Below, piece by piece: positions 1 to 6,236 of a stretch of 12,412 nt of DNA. The stretch lies in contig CAYURR010000081.1 in the NCBI GenBank assembly GCA_964446745.1, positions 1-12,412 of the forward strand. Direction: 5' to 3'. A model generated the notes under the pieces. The model was not told the origin of the DNA, ran no database searches, and worked only from the letters and a program-made list of their open reading frames with translations. This stretch comes from CAYURR01 sp964446745. Its GTDB lineage: Bacteria > Bacillota > Clostridia > Lachnospirales > WQUN01. Each line of letters starts with the position of its first letter. Position 1 is the stretch's first letter. Made by a program: the position numbers and the translations under genes.

Positions 1-44
1 TCAAACATCCTCAGTATCAGGCGTTCGGTCTCCAATGTCTTCAT
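1..44 (-). CDS. GNAT-family N-acetyltransferase, 5' fragment
   Basis: Only the first 14 codons are in the window; the gene continues past base 1. The translation is MKTLETERLILRMF, which closely matches the opening strand of RimJ/RimL-type GNAT acetyltransferases (typically 'ETERLILRPF'). Members of this family transfer an acetyl group from acetyl-CoA to protein N-termini or small amines in the cytoplasm. The start at 42-44 is preceded on the minus strand by a GGGGGAT ribosome binding site about 5-7 nt upstream. The gene follows the PHP gene by 53 nt in the same direction with no terminator between them, so co-transcription is likely. The substrate cannot be told from so short a piece. The family call rests on this N-terminal motif alone. 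Confidence 0.65.
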   Translation of the reverse strand, partial: MKTLETERLILRMF

Positions 45-97
45 AGATATCCCCCAATCGTCTGTCAGCCGTAACGGCTTCGCTCATATTTCCTTGT

Positions 98-931
98 TTA
101 CAGTAGGTCCCTCAATTCAAGCCTCTCGGTATCCACCATAACCTCACCTATCGCGTAATAAACCCCGTGGATGTATTTCGCAAAGTCTCCGTGATCGTCA
201 CTACCCGCCGTTATCATCAGGTTATGCTCCTTGCAAAAGTCCAAGCATACCCCGGTCGCGTACGCGTCCTGCGACGGATAGAAGCACTCGAGCCCATCGA
301 TGCCGTATTCTACCAATTTCTCAAGCGTCGGTATAAAATCCTCCGAACCGATATCGAGCCTATCGCAAGGATGTGCGAGCACAGCCTTTCCTCCTGCATC
401 ATGTATAAGCCTACAGAGTGTAGCGGCGTCCGGAAACGGCTTTGAAAAGCCTACGGCGTATTCTTCATAAAACCGCATACAGTCCGGAAACCCGTCAGTG
501 AGCCCTTTGCTGCGCAGATAGTCCACGCCCTTCCAGCCGCCGTGGCGTGGATCGCGCTCATACGCTTGATACTCCGCAAGCGATATCTGCGGGTAGTCCG
601 CTGCCATACACTCTATCATGTCGACGCTTTGCTGCTCCATGATATCAAGGTTTTCATTGAGCACGGATTTTAATGCAGAATTTTCGCGATCTATACCATA
701 CCCGAGCACATGGATCCATTTACCGTCGCTTTCACAGTCTATCTCCACACCCGTTATGCACCGGATCCCCTGCTCCGCGCATGCCGCCGCTAGCTCCGAG
801 AACGCATCCGTCGTGTTGTGATCGCATAACGCTATAAGGCCTATGCCCTCTCGTTTGGCGTTCGCGGCCACCTCCGCGGGTGTATAGGTCCCGTCCGAAT
901 AGATTGAGTGCAGATGCAGATCAGCATACAT
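98..931 (-). CDS. PHP-domain metal-dependent phosphoesterase (YciV/TrpH-like)
   Basis: A 277-aa cytoplasmic protein of the PHP superfamily (COG0613-type). Visible metal-binding residues are H6 and H8 (HLHS), D13, D37-H38 (CDHNT), E63 (GVEID), H74 (WIHVLGYG), H187 (LAHPCD) and D245/H247 (GSDDHG). This is a complete PHP active site for two or three metal ions. Characterised relatives hydrolyse 3',5'-nucleoside bisphosphates (pAp) or act as 5'-3' exonucleases on RNA; which applies here is inference. The start at 931 was chosen because AGGAGGA lies 6 nt upstream (938-944). A possible longer start at 961 would read through that site. It is followed by a GNAT gene 53 nt downstream. A strong hairpin with a U-rich tail (975-1018) lies in its upstream region and could reduce read-through from the small unit upstream. 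No gene-specific promoter was recognised between the hairpin and the start. Confidence 0.9.
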   Translation of the reverse strand: MYADLHLHSIYSDGTYTPAEVAANAKREGIGLIALCDHNTTDAFSELAAACAEQGIRCITGVEIDCESDGKWIHVLGYGIDRENSALKSVLNENLDIMEQQSVDMIECMAADYPQISLAEYQAYERDPRHGGWKGVDYLRSKGLTDGFPDCMRFYEEYAVGFSKPFPDAATLCRLIHDAGGKAVLAHPCDRLDIGSEDFIPTLEKLVEYGIDGLECFYPSQDAYATGVCLDFCKEHNLMITAGSDDHGDFAKYIHGVYYAIGEVMVDTERLELRDLL

Positions 932-974
932 ACCAATTCCTCCTTTTAACTTCATCACCAATGCCGGATACGCA

Positions 975-1018
975 AAAGCGGCTGCGGATTACCCGCAAGG
1001 GTATCCGTCAGCCGCTTT
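975..1018 (-). terminator. Rho-independent terminator or attenuator before the PHP gene
   Basis: On the minus strand the arms 1018-999 and 994-975 pair over 19 bp with two single-base bulges (AAAGCGGCTG with CAGCCGCTTT, CGGAT with ATCCG, ACCC with GGGT). The loop is TTGC. The stem runs directly into TTTT (977-974). It follows the stop of the 31-codon ORF by about 38 nt and precedes the PHP ribosome binding site by about 30 nt. It may therefore terminate the small upstream unit or attenuate transcription into the PHP gene. The U-tract is short, so termination may be partial. Confidence 0.65.
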
Positions 1019-1055
1019 ATGATCAAAAAGGTATTACGCAAATCCGCTTCACGCT

Positions 1056-1151
1056 TCACCGCCTTTTTAAACCATAAAGCCTAAGGCCTCCGTCGAAACC
1101 CGACGCGGCCTTATTATTATGGTTATTAAAACGATATGCGTTATACTTCAT
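1056..1151 (-). CDS. Candidate 31-aa small protein or leader peptide
   Basis: I do not recognise this ORF. It starts with ATG at 1149-1151, has AAAGGGG (1159-1165) at 7-nt spacing, and ends with TGA at 1056-1058. A well-formed promoter (1182-1210) lies just upstream and a terminator hairpin (975-1018) just downstream. The peptide is basic and Asn-rich near the N-terminus (five Asn in the first 13 residues, including NNHNN) and Gly/Leu/Arg-rich near the C-terminus, ending LKRR. It has no cysteine, signal peptide or membrane segment. Its middle coincides with a long imperfect palindrome (1063-1130), so the unit could instead be a structured small RNA whose ORF is accidental. A leader peptide controlling the PHP gene is a third option. 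The promoter, ribosome binding site and start are good; translation is unproven. Confidence 0.5.
   Translation of the reverse strand: MKYNAYRFNNHNNKAASGFDGGLRLYGLKRR
1063..1130 (-). other. Long imperfect palindrome, potential RNA hairpin
   Basis: The pairing segments are a T-run/A-run at the outer ends (1063-1069 with 1124-1130), AACCATAA (1070-1077) with TTATGGTT (1117-1124), AAGGCC (1083-1088) with GGCCTT (1107-1112), and CGTCG (1091-1095) with CGACG (1101-1105). Short internal loops separate them. The apical part alone is a stable GC-rich hairpin. On the minus strand the apical stem is followed by AGGCTTTATGG, which is a poor terminator tail, so a structural or regulatory RNA role fits better than termination. 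It lies entirely inside the 31-codon ORF. Confidence 0.55.
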
Positions 1152-1181
1152 GGTTCTACCCCTTTGATTTAAAATTGCCGT

Positions 1182-1210
1182 ATTGTAACATATGAGATTT
1201 ACATTGTACA
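1182..1210 (-). promoter_or_regulatory. Sigma-A-type promoter of the small-ORF unit
   Basis: On the minus strand, the -35 TGTACA (1205-1210) is separated by exactly 17 nt from the -10 TACAAT (1182-1187). The predicted transcript starts near 1175, about 24 nt before the small ORF. It sits in the 24 nt after the stop of the nuclease-family gene, so this unit has its own promoter. Confidence 0.6.
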
Positions 1211-1233
1211 GAAAAAGTTTCTAAGGACGAGGA

Positions 1234-2871
1234 TTACACGTTATGCCTCACAGCCTTTGCAAAGCACCTCTTTCTGAAAAATACAACGGCGGTCTTTATA
1301 AGAGGCTTTGACAGGTCAGCATCCGCATAATATCTCTTGTCATCAATCTGTTTCAATGCCTCATCGGCTTTTGGTTTCATATCGGCTTCATTTGATACAG
1401 ACTTAAACTCAAAGATCACAGAAAAATCCTCTGTCTCAAAGAGTATGTCATATCTGCCGTCCCCACTTTCCCTATTAGACATAGGGAGTCTTTTATACCT
1501 TATATCCGCACATGCCGACAATATACCCAAGACGAAAACATGATACACCTTTTCGGGTGTCCTATCATCATGCAAACCCAAATCAAAATACGACAACCGA
1601 TCGCTTAAAAGATATTCTATATCGCGGCTGAATAGATCAACATCGTTGATATTATCAAATATCGTTCTGACGATGTTTGAGCGTTTTATAACGTTTGATA
1701 ATATAAAATCCTTCCAAACGTTCACGAGCTCCTTATTCGGTATACTCAGATACGCGATATTATTTTCTTCTATCCTTTCGAGCGATAAATATCCGGCTTG
1801 CATTAATAACGAGTAAAACATACTATCACCGGTTTCGGTTGAAAGCTCTTTAAATGAAATACGGGGATTAATATGCGTTGAAATGGTTTCACCGTTCATT
1901 AATGCGGAAATGGTACTTATACGTTCGTCGTTCAGATGCCTTGTTATTATATCTATCGCACCGCTACGTCCCCAATAATTATCCAAGCGCCCATAATTTA
2001 TATATGACATAACAGCATAAATATTATAGATAGGCTTTCCGCCTACCTTTATACCGTTATACCAAAAACGCACGTGTTCCTTATTGAATCCCCCAATCCC
2101 GCACAACTCGTCTATCTCTTCCTCAGTCAATCCGAAATCATCCGCGTACGCATTGTCGGAAAACATATCATAGACCTGTAGGTTATTTAATCCCGATAAT
2201 ATGCTCTCTTTTGACACACGTGTAACGCCTGTCAAAAGTGCCTTTTCTAGGTACTCATTACCCTTCAATCCTACCGACAGTACATTTGTTATAAACGATC
2301 TCATTTCATCATAGTTTGCCTTATCATAATTATCAAAAAGCATTTTGTCGTACTCATCGATGATTATTACAGATCGCTTGCCGGATATATCAAACGCTAA
2401 TTGGGTCAGAAACTTTAATCCGCTCACAGCGGATTTTTTGTTATTTACAAAGCTGTCGAACAGGATCCTTGAGTAACCCTTAAACGTGTCAGTATTAAAA
2501 CACGCATATACCTTTTGCAGCACATCGATATAAAAGGCCTCGCAGTAATTATCCGCTGTTAGATTTTTAAAATCAAAATAGAAAACGGGTGTGGAATTAA
2601 CCCTTTCCCATACGGGGCTACTCTCAATATAGAGACCCTTATACAATGCGCGATTATCCTCATGATCGTTCAGGAAGCACCTAAGGGTATCCAGGTTTAG
2701 GCTTTTACCCAAGCGTCTCTGCCTTAACACGAGCTGAACAGTGTTTGCCTCATTTAAAAAATGCTCAATAAATCTTGTTTTGTCTACATATAGATTATCG
2801 TTCTCGATCATTGCTTTAAACGAAGACGTACTTAAATCAATCCGCTTTGTATCACCAAATATTCTTCTCAT
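1234..2871 (-). CDS. AAA-ATPase-like protein with C-terminal PD-(D/E)XK nuclease domain (DUF1703 type)
   Basis: A 545-aa protein with the two-part architecture of the AAA-ATPase-like/PD-(D/E)XK family common in Clostridia and Bacteroidetes, often in several copies per genome. The N-terminal part has the family nucleotide-binding loop QRRLGKS (GKS at 55-57) and a Walker B segment SVIIIDEYD (D172-E173). The C-terminal part has GRYD (D475) followed 12 residues later by EFK (E488, K490) and then QIDDKRYY, the nuclease core signature. No cellular role has been firmly established for the family; mobile-element or defence functions have been suggested. The start at 2871 is preferred because GGTGAT lies just upstream and the predicted transcript begins around 2881. 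The upstream ATG at 2883 would lie at or before that start. Base composition is clearly more AT-rich than neighbouring genes, which suggests horizontal acquisition. It is divergent from the GGDEF-EAL gene. Confidence 0.85.
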   Translation of the reverse strand: MRRIFGDTKRIDLSTSSFKAMIENDNLYVDKTRFIEHFLNEANTVQLVLRQRRLGKSLNLDTLRCFLNDHEDNRALYKGLYIESSPVWERVNSTPVFYFDFKNLTADNYCEAFYIDVLQKVYACFNTDTFKGYSRILFDSFVNNKKSAVSGLKFLTQLAFDISGKRSVIIIDEYDKMLFDNYDKANYDEMRSFITNVLSVGLKGNEYLEKALLTGVTRVSKESILSGLNNLQVYDMFSDNAYADDFGLTEEEIDELCGIGGFNKEHVRFWYNGIKVGGKPIYNIYAVMSYINYGRLDNYWGRSGAIDIITRHLNDERISTISALMNGETISTHINPRISFKELSTETGDSMFYSLLMQAGYLSLERIEENNIAYLSIPNKELVNVWKDFILSNVIKRSNIVRTIFDNINDVDLFSRDIEYLLSDRLSYFDLGLHDDRTPEKVYHVFVLGILSACADIRYKRLPMSNRESGDGRYDILFETEDFSVIFEFKSVSNEADMKPKADEALKQIDDKRYYADADLSKPLIKTAVVFFRKRCFAKAVRHNV

Positions 2872-2887
2872 AGGAATCACCATGCTT

Positions 2888-2916
2888 TCTATACCACAAA
2901 CCTACGGATATTTCAA
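2888..2916 (-). promoter_or_regulatory. Predicted promoter of the ATPase/nuclease gene
   Basis: On the minus strand, the -35 TTGAAA (2911-2916) and -10 TATAGA (2888-2893) have a 17-nt spacer. The predicted start near 2881 leaves a leader of only about 10 nt before the ATG at 2871, containing GGTGAT as ribosome binding site. It lies back-to-back with the plus-strand promoter at 2936-2965. Confidence 0.5.
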
Positions 2917-2935
2917 CAGAACAATTCCAGCGAAT

Positions 2936-2965
2936 TTGACACATCTTCTCGTCATATGTTAATAT
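2936..2965 (+). promoter_or_regulatory. Predicted promoter of the GGDEF-EAL/sugar-binding operon
   Basis: A perfect -35 TTGACA (2936-2941) is followed at 18 nt by TAATAT (2960-2965), preceded by TGT as in an extended -10. A second -10-like TATAGT lies at 2979-2984 but has no matching -35 at proper spacing. The predicted transcript starts near 2972, about 26 nt before the ATG. Confidence 0.5.
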
Positions 2966-2997
2966 TTACATAATTTGTTATAGTCTGGGTGGTAATA

Positions 2998-5235
2998 ATG
3001 CGCAAAGAGACTAAAGGGCATTACGCTTTCATAGTCACAAACATCCTGCTTACGCTTTTTCTGGCGCTCATCGCGTACGTGTTGCTGCGCTATGTGCGCA
3101 TGAGGTTGGATCAGGATGTCAAGGTTAATCTATTAGAGATCACCCGGCAAAACTCTCGTGTTATAGATGAGCAAGCGGCGCTCGATTTCAGCCGCTTGGA
3201 TATGCTCGGCTCATATGTATATGACCAATTCGGCGGCATGGAGGACCCCGGCATCCCCGCCTTTTTAAAGGAACAGGCTGATCGTCTGGGATTTTACCAG
3301 CTTATCGTGTCCAACCCGTCCGGCAAGGCTTACTCGAGCGTAAACAATGAACGCCTCGATATCTCAAAGCGCTTATACTTCAAGACTGCAATGGCCGGCA
3401 ATCCGCATTTTTCCGACAAGATCGTGTCTCTTATAGACGGTAAGGACATCTATATAGCCTCGGTGCCGATCCTCCGTGACAATCGGATCGTAGGTACAAT
3501 GCACAAGGTCTATACGGCTGAAACCTTTGGCAATGTCTTTGACATATCACTGTTCAATAACCGCGGCTATATAAATATCATAAACGACGCTGGCGACGTA
3601 ATGGTTCATGCAGCCGAGGATGGCGTGAACTTAATAAACAACAACTACTATCGCGAGCTCTACTTGCGTGACAACGCGGCGCAGGCCGAGCTGATAAAAT
3701 CCGAGCTCGCAGCCGGCAAGAGTGGCTTTGTCGAGATCAGCATCGATAAAAAGAGCCATTTCGCCGCATATATGAACATCGAACGCGCTCATGGCTGGAG
3801 CATTATTGCGGTCGTCCCGTCCGAGGTAATCTCTCACAACTCTACTCTGGTGACGATGCTCGTGCTGTTGCTGCTGGCTGTTTTGACCGTAATATGCGTT
3901 CTGTCGTTTACGATCTTTTATACCCAGTCTCAGAGGTCAAAGCGTGCTCTGGAGGTCATGGCGTTTGTCGACAGCCTGACCGGCGGCAACAATTTTAACC
4001 GCTACCTAATCGAAGGCCCCGCGTTACTTTTGCGCAACCACGAGACAAAATACGCTGTGCTAAAGATGGATATCGATAACTTTAAGTTCATTAACGATCT
4101 GCACGGATTTGATTTCGGCGATACGATATTGAGATCTGTCTATATGTCCCTTTCAGGTGCCATGACCGAGAACGAGCTCTTTGCTCGCGGCTCCGGCGAC
4201 AACTTCTATTCGCTGATCGAGTACATCGATTTAGAGACCACCGAACGCCGTATCTCTGATGCTATTACGCCGGTGTTCGACAACTACAGCATCTTCTTCT
4301 CGATCTCCTGCGGTGTATGCCCGGTCGGCGACCCAAGCGAAAATCCGAGCGAAAAGCTACAACAGCTCATCGACAAGGCCGGTATAGCCTCAAAATATAT
4401 AAAGGGCAACACAAAGCGTTTCACCGCATTGTTTAACGAAAAAATGCTTGGGGCCCTCAAGGAGGAGGAGGAAATCAAGCAAACGATGGAACGTGCGCTC
4501 AGAAACGGTGAGTTCGAGGCCTTCTTCCAGCCAAAGGTCAATGTATATGAATCAAAAATACGCGGTGCCGAGGTACTCGTGCGCTGGCGCAGCCCCGAAA
4601 AGGGCCTTATCCCGCCGATCAAGTTTATACCGACGTTTGAAAAGACCGGATTTATTGTAGATGTGGATCTGTGTATGTTTGAGTGTGTATGTAAAAAACT
4701 GCGCGGTTATATTGACAGCGGTATTGAACCGATACCCATATCGGTCAATTTCTCACGCGTGCATCTATATAACAGGCAGTTTATCGCAAACATCAAAGAC
4801 CTCGCAAAGCAATACGAGATACCCTCCGGCCTCATAGACATCGAATTGACTGAGAGCGCAATATTTGAAAACCTCGATACGATAAAGGACATCACATTAG
4901 AGCTACAGTCCTTTGGCTTTACGGTGTCTATGGACGATTTTGGTAGCGGTTATTCTTCATTAAATATGCTCAAAGAGATACCGATCAACGTATTGAAGAT
5001 CGACAAGGATTTCTTTGTGGGCAACAGTAGTAACGAACGCCGAAACATCGTGATCCGCCACATCGTGGAGCTTGCGCACAGCCTTGATATAAAGGTCGTT
5101 GCGGAGGGCGTTGAGACCGCCGAGCAGGTAGAATTCCTACAGCAAATCAACTGTGCGATTGCGCAGGGCTACTATTATTCGAAACCGTTACCGAGCAATG
5201 AATTTGACGAGCTGTATAAAAGGGGTGTCTTATGA
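2998..5235 (+). CDS. Membrane Cache-GGDEF-EAL protein, probable c-di-GMP phosphodiesterase
   Basis: A 745-aa inner-membrane receptor. Layout: TM1 at about residues 9-32, an extracellular Cache-like sensor at about 35-275, TM2 at about 282-308, then cytoplasmic GGDEF (about 325-480) and EAL (about 500-740). The GGDEF fold is present (DIDNFKFINDLHG) but the active-site loop reads GSGDN (398-402), so cyclase activity is probably lost; it may still bind GTP or regulate the EAL. The EAL domain keeps its catalytic set: E525 in EVLVR (ExLxR form), the Asn of SVNFSR, E616/E619 in ELTES, D646-D647 in DDFGSG, K667, E703/E706 in EGVET, and the Gln of AQGYY. Hydrolysis of c-di-GMP to pGpG is therefore expected. 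The start at 2998 has GGGTGG about 5 nt upstream; the GTG at 2989 overlaps that site. The stop overlaps the next ATG (ATGA), coupling it to a sugar-binding lipoprotein, the probable ligand-presenting partner. Confidence 0.92.
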   Translation: MRKETKGHYAFIVTNILLTLFLALIAYVLLRYVRMRLDQDVKVNLLEITRQNSRVIDEQAALDFSRLDMLGSYVYDQFGGMEDPGIPAFLKEQADRLGFYQLIVSNPSGKAYSSVNNERLDISKRLYFKTAMAGNPHFSDKIVSLIDGKDIYIASVPILRDNRIVGTMHKVYTAETFGNVFDISLFNNRGYINIINDAGDVMVHAAEDGVNLINNNYYRELYLRDNAAQAELIKSELAAGKSGFVEISIDKKSHFAAYMNIERAHGWSIIAVVPSEVISHNSTLVTMLVLLLLAVLTVICVLSFTIFYTQSQRSKRALEVMAFVDSLTGGNNFNRYLIEGPALLLRNHETKYAVLKMDIDNFKFINDLHGFDFGDTILRSVYMSLSGAMTENELFARGSGDNFYSLIEYIDLETTERRISDAITPVFDNYSIFFSISCGVCPVGDPSENPSEKLQQLIDKAGIASKYIKGNTKRFTALFNEKMLGALKEEEEIKQTMERALRNGEFEAFFQPKVNVYESKIRGAEVLVRWRSPEKGLIPPIKFIPTFEKTGFIVDVDLCMFECVCKKLRGYIDSGIEPIPISVNFSRVHLYNRQFIANIKDLAKQYEIPSGLIDIELTESAIFENLDTIKDITLELQSFGFTVSMDDFGSGYSSLNMLKEIPINVLKIDKDFFVGNSSNERRNIVIRHIVELAHSLDIKVVAEGVETAEQVEFLQQINCAIAQGYYYSKPLPSNEFDELYKRGVL

Positions 5236-6236
5236 GGTATATCGCGTGGATAATGATACTCGCTCTGATGTTAACGTCATTTACGGGCTGTAAAAAGGCC
5301 AACAGCCAATTGAGTATCGGGGTTTCCATAGCCGTTTTAAACGCGGAACGTTGGAAGAAGGATATCGCATATATGACCAAATACGCCGAGGAACTGGGCG
5401 TTAAAATCGAGACACAGCTCAGCGATCAGGACCCCGAACACCAGCTTGAGATATGCCGCGATATGATAGACAGAGGCATCGACGTATTGATCTTGACCCC
5501 GGCCAACGCAACGCAGGCCGCAGACATCGTAAAGCTCGCGCATCAAAATAAGGTCAAGGTCATATCATATGATCGCGTGGTGCTCAACGAGGCCGTCGAT
5601 CTCGTGATCACCTTTGACGGCATAAAGGTCGGTGAGCTGCAGGGCAAGTTCTTGGCCGAGACCGCCGACTCGGGCAATTACATTGTTTTCTCAGGCGACA
5701 AGGATGATTTCAACGCGTCGATTTACCTACAGGGTGCGATGGAATACCTGCAGCCTATGGCCGACAGCGGTGCGATTAATATAGTCGCGCAATCTGATCT
5801 GCCGAAGTGGTCCCCGGACGAGGCTAAGCGTATCGTTCAGGAAACCCTTGCAGCATATGATAATGACATCCAAGCCATACTCGCACCGAACGACACGACC
5901 GCGAGGGGCTGTATAGAGGCGCTCACGGAGGTTGGGCTCGAGGGCAAGGTTGCTGTCACGGGCATGGATGCAAATATCGCTGCTGTACAACGTGTGATCG
6001 ACGGTACGCAGGGTATGACTGTGTTTAAGGACATCCGTCAGCTCGCAAAGACCGCAGTCGAGCAAGCCGTCAAGCTCGGCAAGGGTGAAAAGACAAACGA
6101 AAACGCCGTGCTCGATACCAACAGCAAATCCCCTGTGCTCTCGCTCTATGTGGAGCCGCAGCTCGTGATCAACGCAAACCTTGAACGCGTTTTGATTGAA
6201 TCGGGCTTTTATACGCGTGATGAGGTATACAACTAA
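5232..6236 (+). CDS. XylF-like sugar-binding lipoprotein (periplasmic-binding-protein family)
   Basis: A 334-aa protein with a lipoprotein signal (hydrophobic stretch at 4-18, then FTGC with C20 as lipidation site) and a mature type I periplasmic-binding fold. Segments characteristic of xylose-binding XylF/ChvE-type proteins are visible: IGVSI, AERWKKD, MIDRGIDVLILTPANA, SYDR, FDGIKVGELQGK, LAPNDTTARG and VTGMDANIAAVQR. The expected ligand is an aldose such as xylose, but specificity is inference. It should be anchored on the outer face of the cytoplasmic membrane. Its ATG lies inside the stop of the upstream GGDEF-EAL gene (4-nt overlap) and no ABC permease or ATPase gene follows. The likely job is therefore to report sugar to the Cache domain rather than to feed a transporter. 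The known XylFII-LytS pair of clostridia is a precedent for this kind of coupling. It converges with ldh, the two stop codons overlapping at 6233-6236. Confidence 0.9.
   Translation: MRYIAWIMILALMLTSFTGCKKANSQLSIGVSIAVLNAERWKKDIAYMTKYAEELGVKIETQLSDQDPEHQLEICRDMIDRGIDVLILTPANATQAADIVKLAHQNKVKVISYDRVVLNEAVDLVITFDGIKVGELQGKFLAETADSGNYIVFSGDKDDFNASIYLQGAMEYLQPMADSGAINIVAQSDLPKWSPDEAKRIVQETLAAYDNDIQAILAPNDTTARGCIEALTEVGLEGKVAVTGMDANIAAVQRVIDGTQGMTVFKDIRQLAKTAVEQAVKLGKGEKTNENAVLDTNSKSPVLSLYVEPQLVINANLERVLIESGFYTRDEVYN

Noticed and set aside
1..87. A 28-codon minus-strand ORF starting at 87 with AAGGAA upstream and ending at base 1
   Set aside because: It overlaps the GNAT start in another frame. 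The GNAT start motif and its GGGGGAT site are more convincing; the short ORF has no recognisable features.
932..961. Longer N-terminus for the PHP protein starting at 961
   Set aside because: The extension translates the AGGAGGA ribosome binding site itself and precedes the conserved MYADLHLHS start of the family.
1080..1110. tmRNA-like string GGGTTTCGACGG on the minus strand
   Set aside because: It only loosely recalls the tmRNA 5' end; the unit is far too short and has no tRNA-like acceptor half or tag ORF pattern.
1083..1112. GC-rich hairpin as a terminator of the nuclease-family gene
   Set aside because: On the minus strand it is followed by AGGCTTTATGG, not a U-tract, and a new promoter and ORF begin before it.
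2989..2997. GTG start for the GGDEF-EAL gene
   Set aside because: It overlaps the GGGTGG ribosome binding site that serves the ATG at 2998.
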